A DNA stretch of 64,000 nt from Alkalihalobacillus pseudalcaliphilus. GTDB lineage: Bacteria > Bacillota > Bacilli > Bacillales > Bacillaceae_D. The notes under the pieces were generated by a model. It did not search any database. It saw only the letters and a program-made list of their open reading frames with translations, and had not been told where the DNA came from. Below are positions 17,624 to 26,977 of this stretch, in pieces; within the stretch, counting starts at the first letter, position 1; each line of letters starts with the position of its first letter. Position numbers and translations under genes: made by a program. Where the stretch lies: contig NZ_JAQQWS010000003.1 in NCBI RefSeq assembly GCF_028610675.1, positions 290,790 to 354,789 on the forward strand, read 5' to 3'.

Positions 17624-19360
17624 CTATTGAATTGACATATGTTTAAATTCAACGACATTAAACAAGCCAGTATCGGTTAGTTTTATCGCCGGAATTACAG
17701 GCAGTGCTAAAAAAGATAATGTAATAAAAGGATTCCACTTTTCTTTAAATCCTATTTCCACTAACGCTTTGTCAATTTCTTTGAGCTGTTGATAGACTTC
17801 CTGATGCGATTTCAAGCTCATAAGTCCAGCTAATTCTAGTGATAAATCTGCTAGAATTCTCTCTCCATCAACGACGGCAATTCCACCGTTGATTTTTTTC
17901 ATATGCGTAATCGCCGTGTATAGGCTTTGATCGTCTACACCACAAGCAACGATATTATGTGAATCATGTGCAACGGTCGAGACGATCGCACCTCGTTGGA
18001 GCGGTATCCCTTTTACAACACCAAGTCCTATATGCCCCGTCGCGTGATGACGTTCAACAACGACTTGTTTTAATTGGCCTCGTTGATTAGAGCTTAGAAA
18101 ATATCCATTATTTGTATCGACTTCTTCTTGTAAATGTTCCGTTATAATGGAACCTGGTTTTGTAGAAATTACATGAACGGGCTTTCCATTTTCTATTGGT
18201 AAAGCGAGGTCATTCATGGAAAAGTCGGCAAAACGAATACTATCTGTTAAAGAAGCTGGTGGCTGGATAGGTGACCTTAGCTGCTCTATCAGCTTTCCGT
18301 CGCTTGCGACTTTTCGTCCACCAACATAAACATCATCAATGACTAATTGAGTTAAATCACTTATGATCACAAAATTCGCTTCATAACCCGGTGCAATGGC
18401 TCCTTTTTCCTTTAAACCAAAACATTCTGCCGCATTCAAACTTGCCATTTGAATCGCCTGGATAGCGTCGACACCGTGTTTAATCGCTAATCGTATATTG
18501 GCGTCAATACTGCCAAATTCAATGATGTCATCCAAATGTTTATCGTCAGTCGAGAATACACATCGTCTTGCATTTGCCGGAGTTAATATCGGTAATAATG
18601 CTTCTACATCTTTAGCTGCTGTTCCTTCACGCATGAGCAAATACATACCGCGCTGAAGTCTTGCCTTGCCCTCCTCGGCTGTTACAGCTTCATGGTCATT
18701 ACGTATGCCAGCTGTCATATACGTATTTAATCCTATTTCATCTAAACCTGCCGCATGACCATCTATTCCTGCTCCTTCTTTTTTAGCGATCATAAGCTTC
18801 TTAAGCATCTCGTTATCACCTGAAAAAACGGCTGGATAATCCATGACCTCCCCCAATCCATAAACAGCCTGCTCATCAAATAATTGTTCGATTTCATCTG
18901 AGCTTAAAGTCGAGCCGCTGTTTTCAAAAGAGGTTGCTGGAACGCAAGATGGTGCCATCATTTTTACATCTAGGGGAAGATTTTTTGAGGCAGCTACCAT
19001 ATATTGAACAGCCTTTAATCCTCCAACATTTGCGATTTCATGTGGGTCAGCCATCACTGTTGTTATACCTTTTGGCACCACTATTTTTGAGAACTCTTCT
19101 GGTGTTACCATCGCCGATTCAATATGTACATGCCCATCGATAAAAGAAGGTGAAATATACTTTCCCTTTAGATCAAGCAACGTATCTCCATCTTCATAGG
19201 CACCGATTCCGACAATTTGACCATTCTTTATCGCTACATCTGCTTCATATATTTCTAGATTAAAAACATCGATGATTTTTCCATTTTTTAAAATGAGATC
19301 CGCTGGCTCTTTTTTTGCTGAAGCGAAAATTTGTTGTTTATAATTCTCTTCAAAATTCAT
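17624..19360 (-). CDS. adeC: Adenine deaminase
   Basis: Converts adenine to hypoxanthine and ammonia (purine salvage). At 578 aa it is close to the B. subtilis AdeC length. Metal-binding and catalytic motifs of the amidohydrolase superfamily are present: FIDGHVHIESAMVTPEEF, ADPHEIANVGG, GHAAGLD and the late STDDKH. The open frame reaches 19429, but the ATG at 19360 (MNFEENYKQQ) with TAGGTG 7 nt upstream is the natural start. Its paralogue YerA is encoded 4 kb away. Monocistronic. Confidence 0.95.
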   Translation of the reverse strand: MNFEENYKQQIFASAKKEPADLILKNGKIIDVFNLEIYEADVAIKNGQIVGIGAYEDGDTLLDLKGKYISPSFIDGHVHIESAMVTPEEFSKIVVPKGITTVMADPHEIANVGGLKAVQYMVAASKNLPLDVKMMAPSCVPATSFENSGSTLSSDEIEQLFDEQAVYGLGEVMDYPAVFSGDNEMLKKLMIAKKEGAGIDGHAAGLDEIGLNTYMTAGIRNDHEAVTAEEGKARLQRGMYLLMREGTAAKDVEALLPILTPANARRCVFSTDDKHLDDIIEFGSIDANIRLAIKHGVDAIQAIQMASLNAAECFGLKEKGAIAPGYEANFVIISDLTQLVIDDVYVGGRKVASDGKLIEQLRSPIQPPASLTDSIRFADFSMNDLALPIENGKPVHVISTKPGSIITEHLQEEVDTNNGYFLSSNQRGQLKQVVVERHHATGHIGLGVVKGIPLQRGAIVSTVAHDSHNIVACGVDDQSLYTAITHMKKINGGIAVVDGERILADLSLELAGLMSLKSHQEVYQQLKEIDKALVEIGFKEKWNPFITLSFLALPVIPAIKLTDTGLFNVVEFKHMSIQ

Positions 19361-19460
19361 CCAAACACCTACCCGTTTACCTATATTTTTATTATTGTAG
19401 TATGATTTCGCAAAAAAAGCAGTAATCACGTGAGAAAATCAATCTAATTTTATTTGAAAG

Positions 19461-19512
19461 TTGACTAAAGGCGATATGCAGAGGTTTACTCGCCGCTAGG
19501 TTACTGCTAGTT
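19461..19512. repeat. Fragment of the intergenic repeat element
   Basis: TTGACTAAAGGCGATATGCAGAGG-like start and CGCCGCTAGGTTACTG resemble the first and middle parts of the element at 9491-9905 (compare GTCCGCTAGGTTACTG there), with the GC core missing. It directly abuts array 4. Confidence 0.6.
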
Positions 19513-19520
19513 CTTAAGTT

Positions 19521-19960
19521 CAAAAAGCTCAGGCTTTCTCCTGCTTTTTCAGCCCGCAACCCCGAGATTCCGCTTTTGCTCGGGCTTTCTCCCTCTTTTT
19601 CAGCTCGCAACCCCGAGATTCCACGTTTGCTCGGGCTTTCTCCTGCTTTTTCAGCCCGCAACCCCGAGATTCCGCTTTTGCTCGGGGTTTCTCCTACTTT
19701 TTTCGCCCGCACCCCCGCGATTCCGCTTTTGCTCGGGCTTTCTCCTACTTTTTCAGCCCGCAACCCCGAGATTCCGCTTTTGCTCGGGCTTTCTCCTACT
19801 TTTTCAGCCCGCAACCCCGAGATTCCACGTTTGCTCGGGCTTTCTCTCTCTTTTTTCGCCCGCAACCCCGAGATTCCGCTTTTGCTCGGGCTTTCTCTCT
19901 CTTTTTCGGCTCGCAACCCCGAGATTCCGCTTTTGCTCGGGCTTTCTCCTGCTATATTCA
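19521..19960. repeat. 51-bp tandem array 4 (family B)
   Basis: Nine copies; GCTCGGG (first copy GCTCAGG) begins at 19527, 19578, 19629, 19680, 19731, 19782, 19833, 19884 and 19935, eight intervals of exactly 51 bp. The unit contains CGCAACCCCGAGATTCCGC. Substitutions separate the copies but there are no indels. Minus-strand reading gives a 17-residue repeat of the form ESPSKSGISGLRAEK, but it opens with a TTG inside a repeat and no ribosome-binding site. It lies between divergent adeC and the pdaC-like gene. Confidence 0.93.
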
Positions 19961-20202
19961 GAGAAACGGTATGAGAGGACCCTTTGATTATACTTATTTT
20001 TTATTTCGGCATATTCGACACTTTTTATGCACATTTGAATCATTTTAAAGAACTTATTTTTTTGCCGATGTCTTTTGTTCTATTACCTTTCAGCTATTTT
20101 ACAGTTTAGTAATGTTTACCATGAATTCATTGAATCTACTCGCATTATTCTGTGATAAGATGGGAGAGTCAGAGTTTGTTAGAAACAGCTTAGGGGTTTT
20201 GA

Positions 20203-21726
20203 ATGATGAGTTTAAAAATGAAATCATACGTACTATTAAGTTTATTTGGTATTTTAACTTTATTAATTGCTATCCATCAATTTTCTCCATCTATAGGTGT
20301 CGCAACCAATAGTGTACAAACAGATATTAATTATGAAAGTAGATACGCTGGGTTGGATATAGAATTTGTATCCAAACACAGTGAAGATTACACAACCTCT
20401 ATAAGTAAACCAGTTACGAGTAGCCAGAAGGTAAATGAAAAGATTGAAGCGTGGTTAACAGAGCAAGAAGAGCAGTTTTTAGAAGACGTACATAAGCTTA
20501 AATCGAGTGGTACACTTGATGTTCAAGCCAATCTAAATATCCAATTGGAGACGAATCCATTAGCCGAACAACAGTATCATTTATTATTTCATGTTTATCA
20601 ATTTATGGGCGGTGCCAATGGACAGGAGTCACTACATAGTTTGACAGTTGATGTTGCTTCTGGGAAATTGATTACAATTGAGCAAATTTTGGACACAAAC
20701 CATGTACAATTTACCGACATACATACTTTGCTAGTTAATGCTCTCATTGAAGAAGGTATTGACGACATCTACCAAGAGGAGTTGTCTACGACTATGAACA
20801 ACCCTTCCTTATGGACATGGACAACAAACGAAGAAGGGCTCACTCTTCATTTTGACGAATACGAGATCGCCGCTGGTTCAAATGGACCCATTCACGTAAC
20901 GCTTCCTTTTGATGAAATCAGTGATTATATTAAAGACGACTGGAAAAGAGTCTGGGAGCTTGTAGAAGAAACTCCGACTGAGAGTGAGGAACAAGCTGAA
21001 GACGAACATCATTCAACCGATGTTCATGAGCCTGATCAAATAATTAAAGAAAAGGAAGAACAAGATCCACCTCAAGAAGATATCTTGTTTGAGCCTAACC
21101 AACTAGAAAAAGACGGTAAGTATATTGCTCTAACTTTTGATGATGGACCTCACCCTAGAATTACGCCTCAGATACTCGAAACGTTAGAAAGCTTTGATGC
21201 AAGAGCGACTTTCTATATGTTAGGCACACAAGTTGATTTCTATCCTGAGCTCGCTATAGAGGTTGCTTTATCAGGGCATGAAATTGGTAATCATACGATG
21301 AATCATATGAATATGACCACACTCAATCGGGAGCAATTAGTTAGAGAACTAGCTGATACGACGAGTATGATTGAGGAGGTTATTGGCATCACACCAACGA
21401 CAATGAGGCCTCCTTATGGCATCTATAATCAACAAGTCGTTGATGTTTCAACCGAATTAAATTTAGCGATAGTGAATTGGTCTGTCGACTCTGAAGATTG
21501 GAGAAGTCGTGAAGTTGGGGCCATTAAAGAGATGGTATTTAAAGACGCTGCCAATGGGCGTATTGTCCTTTTTCATGATATTCACCAAGCAACAGCCGAT
21601 GCATTACCTGCTGTTATGGAGCAATTACAAGCAGAAGGTTATCAATTTGTGACAGTCTCTGAGCTTTTAGAACTAGAGCAGAGTAACCTCGATATCGGAC
21701 CACACAGCAGAAGAGTAATTGAATAA
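20203..21726 (+). CDS. pdaC: Membrane-anchored polysaccharide deacetylase, PdaC type
   Basis: Probable peptidoglycan or chitooligosaccharide N-deacetylase, 507 aa, outside the membrane. There is an N-terminal signal anchor (about residues 7-27), then a PdaC-like DUF4163/DUF3298 region (about 60-255), an acidic Glu/Asp-rich linker and a NodB domain from about residue 305. NodB motifs are intact: TFDDGPHPRITPQIL, HEIGNHTMNH (metal-binding His), RPPYGIYN, VNWSVDSEDW and IVLFHDIH. B. subtilis PdaC (YjeA) has the same architecture. AGGGG lies 6 nt before the ATG. It is one of few plus-strand genes here. Confidence 0.88.
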   Translation: MMSLKMKSYVLLSLFGILTLLIAIHQFSPSIGVATNSVQTDINYESRYAGLDIEFVSKHSEDYTTSISKPVTSSQKVNEKIEAWLTEQEEQFLEDVHKLKSSGTLDVQANLNIQLETNPLAEQQYHLLFHVYQFMGGANGQESLHSLTVDVASGKLITIEQILDTNHVQFTDIHTLLVNALIEEGIDDIYQEELSTTMNNPSLWTWTTNEEGLTLHFDEYEIAAGSNGPIHVTLPFDEISDYIKDDWKRVWELVEETPTESEEQAEDEHHSTDVHEPDQIIKEKEEQDPPQEDILFEPNQLEKDGKYIALTFDDGPHPRITPQILETLESFDARATFYMLGTQVDFYPELAIEVALSGHEIGNHTMNHMNMTTLNREQLVRELADTTSMIEEVIGITPTTMRPPYGIYNQQVVDVSTELNLAIVNWSVDSEDWRSREVGAIKEMVFKDAANGRIVLFHDIHQATADALPAVMEQLQAEGYQFVTVSELLELEQSNLDIGPHSRRVIE

Positions 21727-21768
21727 AAGTGAGATGATTGGTAAAATATTTCCTTAAATTATATTTTT

Positions 21769-21814
21769 GGCAAGCCATCTAGTTTGATAGGAAACTAGAT
21801 GGCTTGCCTTTTTC
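21769..21814 (+). terminator. Terminator of the pdaC-like gene
   Basis: Hairpin GGCAAGCCATCTAGTTT / AACTAGATGGCTTGCC with a short loop followed by TTTTT, 42 bp after the stop codon. One of the strongest stems in the window. Confidence 0.95.
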
Positions 21815-21932
21815 GGTTTCCATTTCTATTCCTCATTCTTGACCGTTTTGAAAATAACTCACTTTTTTCAGTGAATCTCCAGCGAGATGTTGCTTGTTTT
21901 TCTCTTAATACCCACTACTTTTTAACACGATC

Positions 21933-21977
21933 AAAAAAGTCTACTGATTAACCTTTTGAAAGGTGTTCAGTAGACTT
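21933..21977 (-). terminator. Terminator of the yerABC unit
   Basis: Minus-strand stem AAGTCTACTGA / TCAGTAGACTT followed by TTTT, 6 bp after the yerC stop. Confidence 0.92.
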
Positions 21978-21982
21978 ACCTA

Positions 21983-22291
21983 TTATTCTTCGATCGTTTG
22001 TTGTTCCTTCACACGATCCAACGTCATTTTATAACCGTCATTGCCATAATTTAAACAACGCTTTACTCTTGAAATTGTTGCTGTACTTGCACCTGTTTCT
22101 GTTTCAATTTTATGGTATGTATAGCCTTCTTGAAGCATGCGGGCAACCTCTAAGCGCTGAGCTAATGATTGAATCTCATTAATTGTACATAAATCATCAA
22201 AAAATTCATAACACTCCTCTAGGTCTTTTAGAGAGAGAATTGCATGAAACAATTGGTCAAGCTCTTTTCCTCTTAATTTATTTATTTGCAC
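21983..22291 (-). CDS. yerC: YerC/TrpR-family DNA-binding protein
   Basis: Small regulator of 102 aa with a Trp-repressor-type helix-turn-helix: SLAQRLEVARMLQEGYTYHK then TGASTATISRVKRCLNYG (about residues 43-83). In B. subtilis YerC sits at the same place after yerB; its targets are not well known. GTG start with AAAGGGTG upstream. Last gene of yerA-yerB-yerC and followed by a terminator. Confidence 0.92.
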   Translation of the reverse strand: MQINKLRGKELDQLFHAILSLKDLEECYEFFDDLCTINEIQSLAQRLEVARMLQEGYTYHKIETETGASTATISRVKRCLNYGNDGYKMTLDRVKEQQTIEE

Positions 22292-22342
22292 TAAAAAGCA
22301 CCCTTTCTCTTTTTAATCTTTAAAGCAGCCTACACTAATCCC

Positions 22343-23380
22343 TTAATACGCGACACTCCCTGAAATTCCAGGAGAATGGGGAATGATATTAATCCAAGTT
22401 TGACCTTTAGCAAATGGGATGATTTCACCATTTTTAATTGGAAGGATACGCCCACCTTCATTTACCCACTCAAGCTCTTGCATTTTACCTCGATGAATGA
22501 GTAAAGCCTTACCACCTGATTCGAGATCAACTGCTCTTCTTCCTGCCTGATCTAAAATTTCGTGCTCTGCTTCAATAATAAATAGATTCGATACCTCTAT
22601 GGCTTCACCTGTTTCATAATCAACCGTTTGTTGGTTATTATGCCTTGTATAGGAAGCCTGAGATTCATCGTAGCGATAGTGGACATCATATAAATTTAAA
22701 TAGTTAATCGTTATATCTTGTGCTTCTATGCCCTCTACCGTTTCATTATCCTCTAAAAACGTCAGAGGTTCAACCTCTGCTTCTAAAGAGAGCTGCTCTA
22801 ACTCCACTCCCTCTAAAAACTGTTGCCAGTTTAAATACGAATTATGAGGGGCTTTCCGTCCGGCATAACGTTCAAATAACGTACCGTCATAAGAGATCCC
22901 GTTGAGATATTCAGTCGTACCAGTGGTTAATACCGTCTCAGCTGCTGGGCTCCAACCGTGGATGACCATTAGTGCCTCATAGCCATCAGCCAAATCTACA
23001 AAATACGGTCTCGCACTACGAATAGGCCCTATCCTCTCTGGCTGCTGACTTTGATATAAAGCAACAAATCGAGTTACTTCAAATTCAGCTAATACTTCAT
23101 AAACCATATCCGCTTCTAATAACCCCGATTGAGGTCTAGCAGCAGGAGAATTGTTAATAACTGCTGCTATTACTCGTTGATTGACATCACCTTCTGCTTC
23201 TAGACCCGTTAACGGATACGTTTTAGCTTCTTCCACTTTGTCTTTCTCACCTGATTGCTCGTTATCATCAGAAGGTGATTCATGTTCGTCTGGCGCTGTT
23301 TGCTCGGATGAATGATTACGATCATTACATCCACCTAATAGGATACATACAATAACAAGGAACCCTAACCATTTCTTCAT
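22343..23380 (-). CDS. yerB: DUF3048 lipoprotein YerB
   Basis: Secreted lipoprotein of 345 aa. The signal peptide MKKWLGFLVIVCILLGGC ends in lipobox LGGC, followed by an acidic, low-complexity linker and the DUF3048 region (YPLTGLEAEGDVNQRVIAAV, RPQSGLLEADMVYEVLAE, ERIGPIRSARPYF). Function is unknown; the family is widespread in Firmicutes. The ATG at 23380 has GGAG 6 nt upstream, whereas the upstream in-frame ATG at 23392 would disrupt the signal peptide. It lies between yerA and yerC. Confidence 0.9.
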   Translation of the reverse strand: MKKWLGFLVIVCILLGGCNDRNHSSEQTAPDEHESPSDDNEQSGEKDKVEEAKTYPLTGLEAEGDVNQRVIAAVINNSPAARPQSGLLEADMVYEVLAEFEVTRFVALYQSQQPERIGPIRSARPYFVDLADGYEALMVIHGWSPAAETVLTTGTTEYLNGISYDGTLFERYAGRKAPHNSYLNWQQFLEGVELEQLSLEAEVEPLTFLEDNETVEGIEAQDITINYLNLYDVHYRYDESQASYTRHNNQQTVDYETGEAIEVSNLFIIEAEHEILDQAGRRAVDLESGGKALLIHRGKMQELEWVNEGGRILPIKNGEIIPFAKGQTWINIIPHSPGISGSVAY

Positions 23381-23418
23381 ATCAATCTCCACAACCTTTT
23401 GTAAGTTCTTAAAGTAAC

Positions 23419-25173
23419 TTAACGCATAATTGCTGGAAAGAGGACGGCTTTCTTTTTCACATCATAAATACCATTTTGCGTTAAGCGAATATACGGTAAA
23501 TGTGTGGAAGAAAAGAAGAGTAGACTATAAATCGGATCCTCATGTTGATAGCCACGATCCTTTAATAGCTGAACGAGATGTTTTTCTTCTTCCATGATTC
23601 TTTCCATGGGTTTATTAGACATCATCCCTAGTAACGGCAGTTCAATATTACCAATAATCTCGCCTTTCTCCGCTAAGACAATGCCGCCACCCTGCTGCTT
23701 CATCTGCCTAAACGCACAAACCATATCAGGAATGCTTTTACCAATTAACATAACATCACCAGCGTTATTATAAGAGCTGGCTAATCCTGAAACTTGATTA
23801 GCAAATCCTTTAATCATCGTATTTACTTGCCACTTACCGTTACGATCAATCAGAGCACAGAAGCTTTCGTCATGTTCCGTACTTAAATGCTTGGTCGCAG
23901 AATCAATTGAGATATGATACGGTTTCAAAATAACCGCATTAGCCATTTCAATACCCATTGGCATCGAGAAATGAAGCTCATCTTCATGTAAATCCCAATT
24001 GTATTTGACCTCGCTTACCCCGTAATTTTCCCACGGGAAATCAAGGTCTGCTTGGATAAGTTGCTCGTCCTTCACAATCCACTGTCCTTTGGCTAATACA
24101 GAGGTTGGCGTCGGCTGATCCTCCGCCTTTAAAAAGTTGAGGTTTGCCATTCTTCCTGGAGCAATCAGACCATGCTTATTTTCAAAATTATAGTAACGTG
24201 CCACATTATAAGAAGCCATATTATAGGCCTCTATCGGTGGAACTCCATGATCAATAGCAATCTGTATCAGATGATTCATCACGCCAGCTTCATAGAAAGA
24301 AGGCGGAGAACCATCGGTTGTCATAAAACAACGATCAAAATTCTCTAATCCAAGGCCTTGAAGCTCTTGAATCATTTTCTCCAAATCAGGTCGAATCGAT
24401 GAATGGCGCAACGATGTGTAATAACCCATATTAATTCTCATAAGTGCATCCTTACCACTCATCGATTCATGATCAGCTGTTACACCAACTAAAGCCATTT
24501 GTGTTAGCGTCTTTTCAGAGGCTCCAGGAAAATGCCCTTCAATCGGCTTTCGTAAACGTTGTGTTTCTTGAATCCAATGCAGAATCGAATCATCGCCATT
24601 TAATACTTTTGGCCATGAAGTCAGCTCCCCGCCTTGGACAACAAGGTGATGTTCAAGCCATTCCTTCATTTTTGAATTAGATATAACATCTTCACTGGAT
24701 AATTCCGTTTGAGCGTCATAACGAGACCACCAGTACATCGAGGTTGGTGCCGTATCTAATTCACTTATCAAAGAAAGCGCTTTCTTTTTTTCGAGACTTA
24801 ATAAAAAGATTAAGTTATCACTTACTAATGTTGTTGTACCTGTTTGTGATGCATACTTTGCAAAGCTCAGGGGATTATATAATTGATACGGATGAACGTG
24901 ATGCTCGATATATCCAGGGACAATAAATTGATTTGTACAATCAACAATTTCTGTATCATTTAATAAAGTCGGCATCTTTTCACCAACATAAACAATCGTA
25001 TCTTCCAAAATCCATATATTTGCTTTAAGCCAAGCTTGACGTGCTTGATTCAAATAAGTTGCATTCTTTAAAACAAGTGATGGAGCTTTCTCACCTTTAA
25101 CAACAGCAAGCTGATGGCGAAGCTTTTTTTTGGTTGATCGGTTAATTCTCTCAGCCATAGGTTTATCACTCAT
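23419..25173 (-). CDS. yerA: YerA, adenine-deaminase-like amidohydrolase
   Basis: Paralogue of AdeC, 584 aa. The first metal motif reads VPGYIEHHVHPYQLYNP, so the HxH pair is kept but the Glu-Ser that follows in AdeC (HVHIES) is replaced by Pro-Tyr. Later metal/catalytic positions EGHFPGAS and TTDGSPP are recognisable though divergent. In B. subtilis YerA occupies the same place downstream of pur, with no firmly known substrate. A purine or other heterocyclic amine is plausible (inference). First gene of yerABC. Confidence 0.9.
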   Translation of the reverse strand: MSDKPMAERINRSTKKKLRHQLAVVKGEKAPSLVLKNATYLNQARQAWLKANIWILEDTIVYVGEKMPTLLNDTEIVDCTNQFIVPGYIEHHVHPYQLYNPLSFAKYASQTGTTTLVSDNLIFLLSLEKKKALSLISELDTAPTSMYWWSRYDAQTELSSEDVISNSKMKEWLEHHLVVQGGELTSWPKVLNGDDSILHWIQETQRLRKPIEGHFPGASEKTLTQMALVGVTADHESMSGKDALMRINMGYYTSLRHSSIRPDLEKMIQELQGLGLENFDRCFMTTDGSPPSFYEAGVMNHLIQIAIDHGVPPIEAYNMASYNVARYYNFENKHGLIAPGRMANLNFLKAEDQPTPTSVLAKGQWIVKDEQLIQADLDFPWENYGVSEVKYNWDLHEDELHFSMPMGIEMANAVILKPYHISIDSATKHLSTEHDESFCALIDRNGKWQVNTMIKGFANQVSGLASSYNNAGDVMLIGKSIPDMVCAFRQMKQQGGGIVLAEKGEIIGNIELPLLGMMSNKPMERIMEEEKHLVQLLKDRGYQHEDPIYSLLFFSSTHLPYIRLTQNGIYDVKKKAVLFPAIMR

Positions 25174-25353
25174 TTCTCCAATCGGTTTTTTCTATAGTAC
25201 CATAGAATGGGAAAAAAATTAGCAGTTATGTTATATGTTTTTACACAAAATTTAAAAAGTCAAGACTTTGTCACATTAATTAACGAAAGGTTCTACAGTT
25301 ACTACCATTTCTCTACTCGATCATACCTAATTTTATGAAGGAGGTACAAGAAC

Positions 25354-25581
25354 ATGAGACCAAATATCGGGACTGTTGATGCATTAATACGTATTACAAT
25401 CGGGTTTGTTTTACTAGCATGGACTGCGTCAAAAAGCCAACAAAGAATGTGTCATCGCTTTCCTTTTTTCACAGGGCTAATGGGAGCATTAAAAGTCGCT
25501 GAAGGGATAACGAGGTTTTGCCCCGTTTATTATGTATGTAAGAAGAATCAAAAGCAAAGGCACCAACCATTCTCTCACTAA
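25354..25581 (+). CDS. Small DUF2892/YgaP-like membrane protein
   Basis: 75 aa with a strong Shine-Dalgarno (AAGGAGGTAC) before ATG. It starts MRPNIGTVDALIRITIGFV, the usual opening of DUF2892 proteins, has one or two hydrophobic helices (about residues 13-23 and 38-50), and ends with the RFCPVYY motif seen in this family, followed by a basic tail. Function unknown. Lone plus-strand gene between convergent purD and divergent yerA. Confidence 0.8.
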   Translation: MRPNIGTVDALIRITIGFVLLAWTASKSQQRMCHRFPFFTGLMGALKVAEGITRFCPVYYVCKKNQKQRHQPFSH

Positions 25582-25598
25582 TCCTACGAGCACATGAA

Positions 25599-25636
25599 TA
25601 AACAGTATGGGTTCATGTATATGTGCTCCCATACTG
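25599..25636 (-). terminator. Terminator of the pur operon
   Basis: Minus-strand stem CAGTATGG / CCATACTG with an 18-nt loop (which can itself pair further) followed by TTTATT, 34 bp after the purD stop. Confidence 0.75.
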
Positions 25637-25669
25637 TACTATTCGCAAGTGCTCTAGGAATTTCCTTTA

Positions 25670-26944
25670 TTATTTTAAAGATGTTGCTGATTGGATTGCT
25701 TTTTCGCCAATATCATTTCGATAAAATAAACCATCAGATTGTATCTGGCTTGCTGCTACGTAAGCCTGCTCTTTCGCCTCTGCAATCGTTGGACCTCTTC
25801 CAGCTACTAATAAAACTCGTCCACCATTTGTTAACCATTTGTTATGTTTCAATTCTGTTCCTGCATGAAATAGAAGATGTGGCTCTTTCATTTGTTCAAT
25901 CCCTTTAATCTCTATCCCTTTTTCATACTGCTTAGGATAGCCTTTACTTGCGAGCACAACCCCTAAGACAGCATCTTCAGACCAAACTAATGGAGGAATC
26001 TCACCCGCTAATAAAGTTTGTAAAACCTCAAATAGATCAGACTCAAGCCGCGGTAAAACTACTTGAGTTTCCGGATCGCCAAAGCGCACGTTAAACTCAA
26101 TCACCTTTGGACCTGTTGCCGTCATCATTAACCCCGCATATAAAATGCCTGTAAAGGCACGTCCTTCACTAATCATGGCCTCAGCCATCGGTTGTAAAAT
26201 CTCAGCCACAGCCCTTTGTACATCTTCATCTGTAAATTGTGGAACTGGTGAATAGGCACCCATGCCACCTGTGTTTGGACCTTGATCATGATCATAGGCA
26301 CGCTTATGGTCCTGTGCACCTACCATTGGCACGACTAAATCACCATGGACAAAAGCCATTAATGAGAGCTCTTCACCATCTAGGTACTCCTCAATCACTA
26401 CCGAAGCACCCGCTGCTCCAAATTGATTATCTAATAACATAGACTTCAGTGCTTCAATGGCTTCTTCTTCTGTTAAAGCAACAACCACACCTTTACCTGC
26501 CGCTAATCCATCGGCTTTAATGACAATTGGTGCTCCTCGTTCTTTGACATATGCCGCTGCTTGCTCATAATTTGAAAAGCAGCGGTAGGAACCTGTTGGA
26601 ATTTGATATTTTTCCATGATTTCTTTGGCAAAGCCTTTACTGCCTTCAAGTAAGGCAGCCTCTTTACTTGGACCAAAGGTAGGGATTCCCTCCAATTGAA
26701 ACCTATCAACTAGTCCTGCTAATAAAGGGGCTTCCGGTCCAACAAAGACAAGCTCCACTTCATTTTTTAATGCAAAATGAACAAGCTCCTCGTGGTTATC
26801 TTCACTGATTGGTACTCTCTTCGCTACATCCGTCATCCCTGAATTGCCAGGAGCAACAAACACGTTAGTCACATGTTCACTTTTTGAAAATTTCCAAGCA
26901 ATCGTATGCTCACGCCCGCCACTACCAATTACGAGTACATTCAT
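25670..26944 (-). CDS. purD: Phosphoribosylamine-glycine ligase
   Basis: ATP-grasp enzyme making GAR from phosphoribosylamine and glycine (purine step 2). 424 aa, near family length. VLVIGSGGREH at the N-terminus, GLAAGKGVVVA for ATP binding, and DPETQVVLPRL are PurD motifs. Twelfth and last gene of pur. Start ATG with AAGGGGG upstream. Confidence 0.97.
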   Translation of the reverse strand: MNVLVIGSGGREHTIAWKFSKSEHVTNVFVAPGNSGMTDVAKRVPISEDNHEELVHFALKNEVELVFVGPEAPLLAGLVDRFQLEGIPTFGPSKEAALLEGSKGFAKEIMEKYQIPTGSYRCFSNYEQAAAYVKERGAPIVIKADGLAAGKGVVVALTEEEAIEALKSMLLDNQFGAAGASVVIEEYLDGEELSLMAFVHGDLVVPMVGAQDHKRAYDHDQGPNTGGMGAYSPVPQFTDEDVQRAVAEILQPMAEAMISEGRAFTGILYAGLMMTATGPKVIEFNVRFGDPETQVVLPRLESDLFEVLQTLLAGEIPPLVWSEDAVLGVVLASKGYPKQYEKGIEIKGIEQMKEPHLLFHAGTELKHNKWLTNGGRVLLVAGRGPTIAEAKEQAYVAASQIQSDGLFYRNDIGEKAIQSATSLK

Positions 26945-26977
26945 CGTTTTGCCCCCTTTGGTCTTACATTTTTCTCA

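Noticed and set aside
1411..19960. CRISPR arrays.
   Set aside because: The direct repeats are contiguous without unique spacers, the units diverge from each other, and no cas genes are present.
19392..19974. Open frames through array 4 (ESPSKSGISGLRAEK repeats on the minus strand, LGLSPSFSARNPEIP on the plus strand).
   Set aside because: Same artefact of period 51. The apparent start is a TTG inside a repeat, and differences from array 2 are mostly non-synonymous.
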